This document shows, in pieces, positions 38,167 to 50,206 of a stretch of 64,000 nt of DNA (position 1 is its first letter; each line of letters opens with the position of its first letter). The position numbers and the translations under genes are program-made. The stretch comes from Daucus carota subsp. sativus (taxonomy: Eukaryota; Streptophyta; Magnoliopsida; Apiales; Apiaceae), in the NCBI RefSeq assembly GCF_001625215.2, contig NC_030383.2:14520779-14584778 (forward strand). The letters run 5' to 3'. Under the pieces are notes generated by a model that made no database searches, was not told the DNA's origin, and worked only from the letters and a program-made list of their open reading frames with translations.

Positions 38167-40028
38167 ATGTCTCAAACTAGCTTTTATTCCCCCAAATCAC
38201 CTCCCACTACAAGCGTTGGTTGCTGCTCATCTCTCTCAGCCCAGCTGAAGCTTTACCAAGCTTTCATCTTTTCTGTGCCAATCTTCTTCACTTTCATCCT
38301 TCTCTTCTTCTTCTATTTGTTCTATCTCCGCCGCCGCAGAGCTGACTGGTCTTCGCTCAGGATGAGGACTGCTAGGCTGGCCACCATTCAAAATAATATA
38401 TCCACTGTAATTAGTGTTTCTTGTTTGATTATGACTTGTTGATTTCTTTTTGGAAATTTGTGATAATTTGTTGTTTTTGATGGACAGTGTGAAATGGGGT
38501 TGAAGAAAGAAGTGAGGGAGATGCTGCCCATTATTGTATTTAAAGAAAGTTTTTCTGTCAAAGATACACAGTGAGTTGGTTTCCTTGGATTTATGTATTT
38601 ATTTCTTGCTCCATTATTTATTCTAGTATAGATTTTAGACATTGTTTTGTGAGTAATGCTACGTATTCCAAAAAAATTTTCACGATCGACGATTCGACGT
38701 GGCAAACAAATGGCTAATTTTAATTGGGTGGTATGTGCATACAGGGGATCCCATTATTACTAGTATGACAACAATATGAATGTTTATATGTATCTTATGT
38801 AGTTATATGTGACAACAATAATCTGTCTTCAGTCTGGCATCTTAGCCTAGTCAGATAATCGATATAACTATAATCCTAAGTCGAGGTATTTATGTGAGTT
38901 ACAGACTAACAGGGTAAGAGCCCCTCTTTTAATCTTGATAACCCTTTAAAGATAAAACGGTAATCTTCATTTCTTTTAGATATGTTTCAGCTAAAAGTTG
39001 TGTGCTTAATGTAGCTAGAATCGTTTAAAGCAGTACAATAATCGCTTGAAAGCTGTAATAATATCTGAGGGAGGACTTCCTTTTACTTGGAATCTCATTA
39101 CGTCACTTGAACTATTCAAATTTAGTTGTATATATGTTGTACTAGATAGTGACGAGATGAATTTTTTGCATGTTGTGCCCAACTATTATGTTTATGGAAT
39201 AACTGATAGTGTATTTGCTCTCAAGGATATGCACGAATGGTTAAAGAATATTGATATGGGTTCTAGCGTGTTTAAAATTTAAACACATTTTAATAGGGAG
39301 TTCTGTTACTTAAACAGCAGTAATTAGATTATGTTCTTGTGGTAACAAGATTAATTAGAAGGAACACTCTAAATGTTAGTTCTTGACTTGCTCCGTCCAG
39401 ACATCCACGTACATGATTTTCTTACTAAATTGCTGACATGTTAATTTACACACCTAGCACTTTTACACGCGCATGCAAAAATATTGTTCATTGAAGAGAA
39501 TACATGAATTTTAGCCACGTGCAATTTCTTGTTGATTTGATTTTGTTTTAATTAGCTGATGAAATACTCTTAACACTTTAATATCTCATTTTTGGGTGTA
39601 GATGCTCAGTTTGCCTTGGTGATTACCAAGCTGAGGATAAACTTCAGCAGATACCTGTATGTGGCCATACATTTCACATGGAATGCATTGATCTCTGGCT
39701 TGCCACCCACACCACCTGCCCTCTTTGCCGCCTGTCTTTATTAGCTTCCAGGGCATCAGAAAAACCAACAGATAGCCAATCAAATGAAACGGATCAAAGT
39801 CCTGAATCTCCTGATGTGGAAAATCACGATGAAAACTCTCCTCCGAGCAGTTCTCAGCTTTCGGGAGAACCACAAGTCAATGAACAGATATTTAATATAG
39901 TTCAGCAAACTAATGAAAACTTCCAAAGTCCTGAATCTGCTGATGTAGAAAATCATGATGAAGTGTCTCCTCAGTGCAGTTCACAGCCTTCTGAAGATCC
40001 TCAACCCACGAACAAATATCAAACATAG
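38167..40028 (+). CDS. ATL-family RING-H2 E3 ubiquitin ligase (ATL7/58/59-like)
   Basis: Membrane-anchored E3 ligase that would recruit an E2 through its RING. Exons are 38167-38406, 38488-38570 and 39602-40028, giving 249 aa. One hydrophobic segment at residues 31-54 is followed by RRRR, suggesting the RING faces the cytosol. The ATL GLD-type motif (GLKKEV...LP) begins at residue 84. The RING-H2 is complete: C109, C112, C128, H130, H133, C136, C147, C150, with the ATL Trp at 140. The acidic Ser/Pro-rich tail holds two copies of a roughly 30-residue unit (about 173-203 and 216-243) built round SPES-x-DVENHDE. Intron 2 (1031 bp) separates the GLD segment from the RING. Assignment to the ATL7/58/59 subgroup comes from the recalled LGDYQ...HTFHMECIDLWL pattern, and the target is unknown. 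Confidence 0.92.
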
Positions 40029-40720
40029 TTCGCCAGGAGGAATCAGATCTGGAACTAGCAGTTGAATGCAAGAAGTAGCTTCTTGTCAATGGTTCTAATC
40101 CAGAACGGCCTACTTATTGCTAGGCCTGCGAAGGCAGAGCAAAGTCTAATTGATCTTTCAGTCTGATGGAGCAAATTCAGGTCCGGAAAGAGCATGAAAT
40201 TAGCTTTGTGAAGCGGCTCTCTTCATGCTGACAGTTGTGCATGGCTTGTAAAAAGTGTGAGTGTAGAACTATTAAACCATTAAGTTTTGTTTGAGAAGTA
40301 CAACATTGATAATATCAAATAAATTTCATGAAATTTGATGCCTTCCTAGTAATTTTTGCCTGTTGTGCTTTATTATAAAGTTTAAGGTCCAGGACTGCTG
40401 ATTCTCAATCTTACACCTGTTGACCATAGGCCAGTTTGTTTTAGCTTATTGTTTCTTATATATGAACTGTTAAACCTGGAGGCTTGGAGGATAGTTTGGC
40501 AGTTTGGTCATCACTATTACTCCTTTTTACGGAGAAAGCAAACAACTATAGGAACCTGCAACAGAAATTCAAATATTGATTTATGCATTTCACAAGTACC
40601 ATTCAATTAAGTAGCAAAAAGGCCCTTAAGCTAATGTAATATTATAATAGGAAAACAGAAACAAACCCTGTTACCCCTTGACCCTTGTGCCTTTTAATCA
40701 AGGTTAAAGGAAAACATAAT
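40029..40720. other. 3' flank of the ATL gene
   Basis: It probably includes the 3' UTR (about 40029-40340). Nothing else was recognised. Confidence 0.4.
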
Positions 40721-40775
40721 CAGGGCCGGCTCAAGACACTTTGAGGCCTTAGGCGAATAAAAAAAATGAGGCCTA
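40721..40775. mobile_element. hAT-like terminal sequence (left)
   Basis: It starts CAGGGCCGGCTCAAG and continues with ...TTTGAGGCCTTAGGCG. This is a terminal signature I associate with a widespread plant hAT group. A possible partner end, in inverse orientation and degraded, lies at 49837-49891. No 8-bp duplication could be matched between them, so it may equally be a truncated element. Confidence 0.5.
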
Positions 40776-43570
40776 ATTTTTTTTCAAAAAACTAATATTA
40801 TATTAATAATATAAATACAAAATTTTACAGTATTTAAATATTATAAACATAAAATCACCCTAAACACACTACTATATATAAACTAGCATAATAGCCCGTG
40901 CAAGGCACGGGGCGCTAGTTTGAAATGTTTGTATGTTACGGTAGACGAAATATTGTTTCTTCCATTTTTTTGTAATTATGCAGAAGGTTTGTGAAATCCC
41001 TCTGGCATCCAAATTTTTTTGAAAACCGTAAGGGTCAATCATCATTATGACTGTCTAAATGTTATGTAATAACGAATGACATACAAAGTATGCTCACAAG
41101 AAAATAGGACCTCTGTAAAAACTATTATGTTATAGCAACATTATGTCACCTGTTTATTTGAGGAATAGATTTTTTACACTATTTATGGACCAACATGCTA
41201 TTATCCTGAATTTCATTTATTCCTTTCAGAGTGTTAACATAATAACAACAATAATAACAGCAAGTTGATTAATACTTGACTGATACATGTGTCCCAAGCG
41301 TCTCTGATTTAAATAATATTTGAGCTGAGTCTGTGAGGAGTGCTCTCCTTAAGATGAAGTGTGAGCACATTTCTTGAACAGAACTGGTGCCTCTGATTTA
41401 AATAATTTCCGAGCTGAGACTGTGGGGATTCAATGGGTTTTGCTCAAAATATTGAGAATTCCAGACCTTCCTTTTCTACCTACTTTACACACAATTTGTT
41501 TCAGATAATTTGTGATTTTGAGTTATGGAGTCTTGTCGAGGTGGAGGTTTGTATGTGCCGAGACAACCAGAACAACAGATATTTTCCTGAATATACATCA
41601 AGGTATAAACATGTCATATTGTATCCAAAACAGTTCTAGGTTTATGCATAACTCAGGCCTTCAAATGCAGATTAAATCTGTAAATAAATCAAAAATCATT
41701 TTCTTCTCAATAAGTGTGACACATAGCTGGTATGTGAATGTATGCTACTATTCAACCTACTATGATTTGTTTATGATATTTATTTAGTTTTGAGACCTTA
41801 AGTAGCATTATGGATCATATTCAACTACTTTCACTCACATTTTCGTTTTCTTTTTCTAATATTTTCTTGTCCTTTTAAGGTATTTAAAATTGGGAGATTA
41901 AGGTATAATTTAGTATATATATATTTATTACGTCCCTCACATTTTTTTCTAATTTTTTCCAATTATTTGACACATATTTTGACGTGTATATAAAATATAA
42001 TTTCATTAATTATTATTTTTTAGAAAAATCTTTTCGTATAAATGTTTAAATATTAAATTTTCATTCAAAAATTCTTTTCTAATAATAACTTATATAAAGA
42101 TATAATTTATTTTAGAAATATCTTAAAATACTTGTGAAATAATATTATGAAATTGTATCATCAAAGAAAACATGTACCTTCTCCTTTCCAGATTGAAGCA
42201 GATGTTTAAGTTGATCCCATTAAAAATGTTTTTGTATTCTTCGGCCATGGATGAACAGTTGTTATCCCAGCATTCAGTGCGGAGATCGGAAATAATATCT
42301 GCAATGAAAAAAAATTATATATATCACGTAACAAATAAGATGATATTGCAAATTTTACTACACAGTGGTACTAATAAAGCACCTACGCTGTAAAGGGATG
42401 AAGTGTCTGACCTATAGAGAAACCTTTCTATGACTATTTTCATTTCCCTACAGTATACAAGCCTACCATAAAACAATGAAATTTAATTTTGATAACATCC
42501 TAATCTCTGACATATAACAGAAATTTATAAGTCACTTTGTAAATCCAAAAATAATGAGAAACAGTTGCTTCTGTTCATTATTCAGCCCAAGTTAAAGTGG
42601 CCAAAACAACAATAATGCAACTCAATAAAACCAAACATTCAAAGTTCAGGTAAAACTAATCTGAAGGTTTGCTGTCTTGCTTTTGTATCACAAGCCCAAT
42701 AGTGGACACTACGTCGGCCATTAAAAACCCAAATAATTAGATCAATCCCAAACCCATCTGCTTCAGAAATGAAGGGAAGTGGAAGAGAAGTGTCTGGGGT
42801 AGGGGTTGTAAGTAATGAATGCCTTATATCCAAAGTATCAGAATACATGCATTAGCACAATTTTGCAAACACAACACTCACCTATTACGGTGTAAGAAAT
42901 ATAAGACCGGTGATTATTTCTTAAAATTAATATCTAAATCCTAAAACCTAATTGAAAGAATGAATATTAAAATGTTATTTATGATATGGTTTTGGACCTC
43001 AATTTTGAGCCAAGAAATAGAAATAACAGCATTCATGACGGGGAGAGTACTATATAGTAATCACAATAATAAAAGGTTAATAATAAGGCAGCTCTAAAAG
43101 TTTTATAGGTTCTTTGTATATTAGGCCAGCCATGAAACAGCCCACCGTCAACAGCCGATAGATCAGCGGAATCGTCCATAGTGTCTCAACTTCCTTGTTA
43201 ATGTTGTTCCTGATATGTATCCCTTGCTAGTCACTAAACATCTAACACTCTTATTCATCAATAATATATTTTCACCAGCTTGAGCATAGGCATGCCAATT
43301 GCAGCTGGCTAAAATATGGCAGAAACTATAACCAGTAGCAACAGAAATGGAATAAGAGTTAATGTAAAAAAAAATGTTTAAGTTATGTAGGGGTTACTTT
43401 TTTCCTTGAGTTTTACCAGTTACTGAATTTTGGGTTGATGGATATAAACAGTATCAGATAATTTATTTGGCTCAAAGCTAAATAGAGGATCTACCGTTGT
43501 CCCTGACGCTGACAATAGGGTGCCTTTTCAATTTGAACTGAAAATTGTAGGGGTAAATATAAGCTGCCTG
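40776..43570. other. unassigned AT-rich region
   Basis: No gene was recognised. A 35-bp direct repeat (gatttaaataat...gagctgag) occurs at about 41308-41342 and 41395-41428. A segment at about 41940-42110 resembles half of the MITE at 54646-54896. Confidence 0.35.
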
Positions 43571-44932
43571 TAGGAAAATTGAATATATACCAGTAACTGT
43601 AGCGGTTTGATTTGGTTTTGAATCCCTAAATAGGTCTTTATGTGCCGAAGTTTTCTCAGATTAGATTAAAGAGCTATAATATTTTGACAATCCATCAGAA
43701 CTGTCCAGCGCCGTTGGTAAGGGGAAGGTTTTAGTGTGTCAAAGAAAGCTGTGGCAGTTTACCAGTTCAGTTTTATAGTTGATCATTGAAGTTCTAACCT
43801 TTAGGCTGGAGTGTCATTATTAATTGGCACCCAAGGAAGCAACAAGGTTGCAAGAAGTTAAACTTACCTGTCCAGGCATAACCTCCCCATTTATGCTGCT
43901 TATGTTAATACCAGAATGCAAAGATGCTTTGTAATGAGCATCAACTATGTCCCGTCCAAAGGCTTTATCAGCACCAATACCACAATAATAAGGACCCTGA
44001 TGTAATCACATAATTAAACTAAGAATTTGTAAAATCTACTTGAAGATAGGAATTTTTCATTAGTTTAATCCAAGTGCAGCATACAAGGATCATGACAATT
44101 TAAGGACCGTGACAAGTTATTGATAGAAGCATAGAAGATATTGAACGTAAAGATAGATATAAGCTAACCTGCGGTCCGGATATCCTTCGGTGGGCCACCC
44201 AATAGGCTAGGTGACCTCTTTCTTCAATTGGCAATACCGAACCTATTACAAAAATAACATTTCCAGAATAAGTACAAGTCCTGGAAAATAAGAATTTCAG
44301 TTTGAGTGTTAAAGATAAATATGAAAGACTGAGAATTTAAAAAGCATACCAAGGAACATCAGCTGCAAATCAGGGTGGCTGAAAATCTTAGCCGCATTAC
44401 ATCTGTTGTTTGTAAGAATTGGCTCATCAGCTGGTGTGTATACCTGTATCATAGGGATTGGACCGATAATTATTGGCTTCACCGGTTCATCTTGTACACT
44501 ACAACTTCAAACCAGGTTGTTTGTTTTTCATATAATTTTTTTGTGCAAGTTAACAGTAAAATGGTTTAGACAAAAGAAAGTGAACATAGCCTACCAATAT
44601 GTGGTTAGCCCTTCTGAATAGATCCTTAGATATTGCTTAAGGACTGATAAATTAACACAAACAAAAAAGAAATTACCTACGCAATCTTAAAACAACAATC
44701 CAAATTGAAACAAACACAAGAGCACAGTAAGTGACAAAAACTTACTTTACGATCACTTCACTATCATCCCCTGGTGCTTGACCAGTACTTGATCCAAGTA
44801 ATTCCATTTTGGGAGCTTGATGGGATCATCGACCGGACCAGAAAGAGACTGAATACAATCAAATATAAGAATTTCAGAGAATTACTCTAGCTTAGCCCCT
44901 GAGGCCACCAACAACATCAATCCTGTTAAGAT
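43571..44932. repeat. segmental duplication, copy 1 (carries glutamine synthetase exons)
   Basis: It aligns by eye along its length with 46296-47318, starting at cctgtag(g/c)aaaa... and ending at catcaatcctgttaaga. Long stretches match with scattered substitutions. Copy 2 lacks roughly 340 bp, including the exon seen here at about 44345-44505. Confidence 0.8.
43868..44848 (-). pseudogene. glutamine synthetase pseudogene fragment 1
   Basis: Minus-strand exons in gene order are: 44848-44751 (SGPVDDPIKLPKWNY; one base is missing after NY, which breaks the frame before a GSSTGQAPG-like stretch), about 44505-44345 ([11 protein letters not shown]...AAKIFSHPD), about 44246-44170 (degenerate [15 protein letters not shown] exon with altered frame), and 43996-43868 (a clean 129-bp, 43-codon exon, [18 protein letters not shown]...NGEVMPGQ). 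Splice signals remain around several exons. The first exons and the C-terminal half (ATP- and glutamate-binding part) are absent, so it is a non-functional fragment. Confidence 0.85.
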
Positions 44933-46295
44933 GATTTACAATTTTTGAGAATTTTTATCTGAATTTAAAAAAATATTGTTACCTATAAAAAGTGTAAGGG
45001 TGAATCAAAAATTATATTTCAATCTAGTTGTTTTCTTTAGTAGATTAGGGCGACATCTCATGTAACTTTGAAAGTGAAAAAAATATACATACACGTTAGA
45101 AAGGAGACCCTCAAAAATTAAAATAAATATAACATCACTTTTTGGAATAAATTCCCAAAGAAAGCAAACAAACAGAATTTGATATATATCTAAAAGTTAA
45201 GAAAATACAATCCCATTTAGCACATAAATAAATGTTTATATACAGGAAAAAAGGAAACAGAGTCTGATTACTTCAAAATTTGGCTGCGTCATAAATGAAA
45301 TATTCCCATACCCAGGCTCATAGCTCTAAAAATTATTTCCATACTTACTAAGTGAAATTGACAACTATATTTACCTCCGATAAAGTGATTACGATAAAAC
45401 TATACTAATCGGCAACATTGTTTTCAAGCAATGTTTTGCCATCTTTAACTTTTAAGCACTTTACCATGATATATGAGCATCTGCTGCGCAGCAGGATAAA
45501 CGGCTGTTGCTTTCACAGTTCCTATGCTTCTCTGCGCATCAGCAACTTGCACACACATAATTAATTATAAACTGATATTTACAAACCCATTGTTGCCTCA
45601 AAAAGAGGTTTATTGCAAGTGCAATATGTGAAAATCTGTTGAATTCAGCTCTAAATGCAACGAAAAGAGAATGACTAACAACAATATTTAGAACTTGTTT
45701 ACTAAAAAATTACAATAGAATATGAAACCAGAGGTTAATTCAAAAGAAATTTTACAAATAGTTGATCATCTTGGTAACTTAAACTGTTTGAGAAAATTGG
45801 TTCGGGGAAATGTAAGACATGTCACATAAACCTCCTAAGACTCTTCCTTATATCATCTGTTTCCGAACTGGACAGCCAACAGCCATGGTGCACCTATAGT
45901 AGGCTCGAGGACACAGGTTTCCTTTAACCATCTATACCAGGTAGAATTATACATTGATTAAGAAAATTGTGAGAATTAAAATTAAAAAAAAAAAAAAAAG
46001 ATGAATTACAGTTATAAAGTTTAAGGTAATTAAGGTTAATCTCATTTAGAAGCGCAATGATTCACAAAGGTTGATAAGATTACATATGTTTGACAGAGGT
46101 TTGGAGAGTTTGAGGCTGGGCTTGGAGGGTAAGTTTATAGCATGGGGGTAGAGTAGAGATTAGAATACTCTCTCATTTACACATTGTGCAGAGTGCACAC
46201 TTGTGAGTGCTATCTAAGTGTATTCTATTTTGGTTGTCATGAATGAAAGCAACACAACAGGGGGCAATAGTAACAGCCAAAAATACCAGACACTC
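44933..46295. other. spacer between the glutamine synthetase fragments
   Basis: AT-rich DNA with a poly-A run at about 45984-46000. No gene was recognised. Confidence 0.35.
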
Positions 46296-47318
46296 CCTGT
46301 AGCAAAAATGAATATATACCAATAACTGTGGCGGTTTGATTTAGTTTTGAATCCTAAATAGGTCTTTTTGTGCCAAAATTTTCTTAGATTAGATTAAAGA
46401 GCTATAATATTTTGACAATCCATCAGCACTGTCCAGCGCCATTGGTAAGGGGAAGGTTTTAGTGTGTCCAAGAAAGTTGTGGCACTTTAACAGTTCAGTT
46501 ATATAGTTGCTTACTGAAGTTCTAACCTTAGACTGGAGTGTTATTATTAATTGGCACCCAGAGAAGCAACAAGGTTGCAAGAAGTTAAACTTACCCTGTC
46601 GAGGCATAACCTCCCCGTTTATGCCACTTATGTTAATACCAGTATACAGACATGCTATTTAATGAGCATCAACTATGTCCCGTCCAAAGGCTTTATCAGC
46701 ACCAATACCACAGTAGCAAGGACCCTGATGTAATCACATAATTAAACTAAGAATTAGTAAAATCTACTTAAAGATAGAAATTTTTCATCAGTTTAATTTA
46801 AGTGCAGCATACAAGGATCATGACAATTTAAGGACCGTGACAATTTATTGATAGAAGCATAGAAGATATTGAACCTAAAGATATATATAAGCTAACTTGC
46901 AGTCCTGGATATCCTTCGGTGGGCCACCCAATAGGAAAGTTGACCTCTTTCTTCAATAGGGTGTATTCTTGCTCGATACCAAACCTATCACAAAGACAAC
47001 ATTTTTTAGAACAAATACAAGTCCTGGAAAATACGAATTTCAGTTTGACTATCAAAGATAAATATGGAAGACTGAGAATTTAAAAGCACACATGGAAACT
47101 TCAGCTGCAAAACCAGTACTTGATCCATCAAAATTCCATTTTGGGAGCCTGGTGAGATCATCGACCATACCAAAAAGGCACTGAATACAATCAAATACAC
47201 AAATTACATGGGCGATGGCGGTTAATCAATAGTGATTAGTCCAAAATTACTTTAAGAATTTCAGAGAATTACTCTAGCTTAGCCCCTGAGGCCACCAACA
47301 GCATCAATCCTGTTAAGA
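46296..47318. repeat. segmental duplication, copy 2
   Basis: Second copy of the block at 43571-44932, in the same orientation and about 2.7 kb downstream. It is shorter because the region of one glutamine synthetase exon is deleted. Confidence 0.8.
46595..47180 (-). pseudogene. glutamine synthetase pseudogene fragment 2
   Basis: Minus-strand exons are: 47180 to about 47107 (VDDLTRLPKWNFDGSSTG, then joined to unrelated or deleted sequence), 46984-46897 ([20 protein letters not shown] then PTEGYPG, in frame) and 46724-46595 ([17 protein letters not shown] followed by an in-frame TAA). The exon holding TPADEPI in fragment 1 is deleted here. The two fragments are decayed in different places: fragment 1 keeps the last exon open, while fragment 2 keeps the middle exon open. 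Confidence 0.85.
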
Positions 47319-47974
47319 AGGGCCATTAATAAACCTGTAAAAGGTTACATATATGTGTAAGATAGACATCAATTCTCTTGGAACTCATTGAGAACCTATC
47401 TAACACAGGGAAATGTGTTTGCAAATTAGGGACTTTGTAAGTTAAAATTTATTGGGTATTCATTATAAGCAACAGGTGAGGCCTAGTTCTATCATTCTTT
47501 CCTTCTATTTAATTACTTAACATATCTATTTATCTAGTATACTCAGTAGTCAACACAAAACTAAATTCAAATCCTTAAAATTCTAGCACATACACCCATC
47601 CACAAATAATATACCAAAAATAAAAACAAAATACAATGCACGATGCACTAAACATATAGAGTAGATATACCTACAGATAGCCCACCACGCGGTAGAGGAA
47701 GAATACCCGGACCTGATCCTGCAGAACTGTAAGAAAGAAAATTTAAGTACAATGCAACCAAACTAAAACCGATGATCACTCGCATCAAACACCACAAACA
47801 TCTTGACAATAAACTAAGGCGGAACTCAAAAAATATCTATGACCAAATTCATTAAACTGCAGCGATGCAAGAGTGTGTGCAATATTGGGTCTGATTTCTT
47901 AATTTGCCAAGATATGCACAATCAACATGGTTGATTAAAACGGTTTGCAGATTGACGACCTCTATAATGATACC

Positions 47975-47992
47975 GGGGGGGGGGGGGGGGGG
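47975..47992. repeat. poly-G homopolymer (18 G)
   Basis: An uninterrupted G18 run, rare in AT-rich plant DNA. It may be real or a sequencing or assembly length error. Confidence 0.8.
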
Positions 47993-48875
47993 TTTCAAAA
48001 GCAAACGAAACCCGATCATCACTCGCATCAAACACCCAAAATACCTTGACAATAACCTAAGGCTGAAGACCAAAAACACATATGACCAAATTCAATAAAC
48101 TGCAGGAGTACAAGTGTATATAACACTGGTTCAACCCACAAATAAAGAAAAGGTATAAACTTACGAACCTTCACAATCGGCCATATATATATATACATAT
48201 ATATATATATATCCGATCACAACGCAAGCGCTTCAAACCAAGGCCTGTGTAGAGCAATGGCATATAGCAGGTGCTTCCAATTCACCAATCACAGAGATGA
48301 GGAACCCAGATATTACTGCGGCACACCGCAGGAGAAGAGCAGACATCGTGTCCGGAACATTTCAGAGTTGTGCAGCGTCGAACTGTGGCTTGAAAGGCTG
48401 TCAGTCTACCACGTTTTCTTATGAGGAGACATCAGATTTGGGCATAGGACTTTGGCTCGGGCTCAGAAGATATCAGGTTTGAGCAGGTTTGGAGCGTAGG
48501 CTCGGATAGGCTTGTAGCTTATATATTCGCTTAGGAATCAGGTAATTTATTTGCTCAGGAGGGAGGCTTGACATGTACCTGTTCTGCTATAATATATATA
48601 AGTAGAAGTAGATTTAAAATGAAACAGTTACAGAAAAATTATTTGTTACAAAATAGTATTTTTATATCAGGTTTTACCGGTCTTCATGCACAAGCCGCAG
48701 CAACACAAGCAGCAGCAAACACCAGAAGTTAGAGTAGTTTTGTCCACCTTTACTTGTTTCGTCATATTAACTCTTCCAAATTCATTTTTTTCTTCAAAGA
48801 AGTAATTTATAAACAAGAAAGTAGAGGCTAGAATTATAAACAACAATTTAAATAAAACTAAATTAGTTATATAAT

Positions 48876-48878
<3 letters not shown>

Positions 48879-48921
<43 letters not shown>

Positions 48922-48925
48922 TTAT
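48879..48925. repeat. (CA)n-(TA)n microsatellite
   Basis: A CA dinucleotide run followed directly by a TA run. Confidence 0.9.
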
Positions 48926-48947
48926 TTATATATATATATGTCAATAT

Positions 48948-49354
48948 TCTAGAGGGACTCCTTATATGGAGTTACATAGCGCGGCACTATATATTATCAA
49001 TTTTATTATAAATTCTGTTATAAAATACATATAAAACGTGATTCTAATATAGAATACTATAAAATATATCTATTTTAAGTAATTTAACACCTAAAATTTG
49101 ATTAAAAAGTATATTTTCGAAACTGATTCTACAACAGAATAATTCTGGATGATTATTATTATGTTATAGAATCATGTTGAGATATTGCATAATTTTAGAT
49201 GATCTTTGGAATAAAAAAATTGTATAACTTCGTTTTCGGTTAAATAATCAAAATTTGCAATTATATTTCATAAAAATATAATAGAATATATATTATGTAT
49301 ATATTTATAATGGTGTGCTACGTAACTCCATATAAGAGGGTATGCTATGGAGTG

Positions 49355-49360
<6 letters not shown>
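48948..49360. repeat. inverted-repeat element (possible MITE)
   Basis: CTTATATGGAGTTACATAGC (48961-48980) is complementary to GCTACGTAACTCCATATAAG (49317-49336) with one mismatch. The loop is about 335 bp of AT-rich DNA. No target duplication could be fixed, because the flanks are TA microsatellites. Confidence 0.5.

Positions 49361-49398
<38 letters not shown>
49360..49398. repeat. (TA)n microsatellite
   Basis: A pure TA dinucleotide run of about 19 units. Confidence 0.9.
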
Positions 49399-49405
<7 letters not shown>

Positions 49406-49836
49406 TAGGATTTAACTTCAAAATAAGAACTTTTATTTAGTTATTATATTTTAGTATATTCATTTATTAAATCTAAATTTAAAAATTAAATAAACCGAAG
49501 AGAAAAACTATAAAATTTCTAATGTTTCTTTTCATTTCGGGCAACTAAAATTTATATTCACAAGAATGAGATTACATCCACATAAAACAATCATTTACAT
49601 ATTTATTAGGTTATAGATTCAAGTAAATTATTTATTAAGTTAGCACAGAAAATAAAATATGATTAATAATACTAATAATAGTATTTTAATTATTTTTTAA
49701 AAAAAGGTGATCACACTAAATTTTTCAAAAAAATTAGATATTAATTCGTATCTTATTTTTTATTTTTATATTAATACAATGAAACTTTTTTTTTTCTTAT
49801 GTATACTTATACATATATACTAGTAAAATGGGGGCC

Positions 49837-49891
49837 TCTTGTACATGGGGGCCTTAGGTCGCCTAAATGGCCTGTACTATGAACAAGACTA
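49837..49891. mobile_element. degraded hAT-like terminal sequence (right)
   Basis: Contains GGGGGCCTTAGGTCGCCTAA followed by ATGGCC. Its complement resembles the CTTAGGCG-containing left end at 40721. The outermost bases are diverged from CCGGCCCTG. This supports, but does not prove, one element spanning both. Confidence 0.4.
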
Positions 49892-50206
49892 GGTGGAATT
49901 GTAGTTACATACCATTGTTCTAAAAGTTGGTTGGTGATTAATTGTAATTTACCGAACTGATTAAATTTATGATTATTTGATTAATCATCCGAGTAATTTT
50001 TGATCAATCTAATTAATCTCTGAGTAATCGTTGTTCCGTGTTTTTACTAATTAAGTCCGAGTTTTTATTTTTTGCGGTATCGACACAGGCACACGTTGAA
50101 GTAGGGCCGGCAATTTCGGGTAGTGGGTCGGGTTCGTGTCGGGTCAACATTCTCGGGTAGTATTTTTTACCCAACCCGAACCCGACCCGAAAATTTAATG
50201 GGTACA

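Larger units (their letters stand above)
47319..48946. other. unassigned region with a 115-bp direct repeat and poly-G run
   Basis: About 47763-47877 and 48006-48118 are diverged direct repeats (gatcactcgcatcaaacacc...ttgacaata...gaccaaattca). An 18-base G run is at 47975-47992, just before the second copy. No gene could be recognised. Confidence 0.5.

Noticed and set aside
42639..42848. Minus-strand 69-codon open frame
   Set aside because: No recognisable motif or gene context in an AT-rich repeat-laden block.
48297..48482. Plus-strand 61-codon open frame starting MRNPDITAAHR
   Set aside because: GC content is a little higher, but there is no domain, no splice context and no recognisable relative, so it is not supported as a gene.
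48667..48909. Minus-strand Cys/Val-repeat open frame
   Set aside because: Start and much of the frame come from the CA microsatellite.
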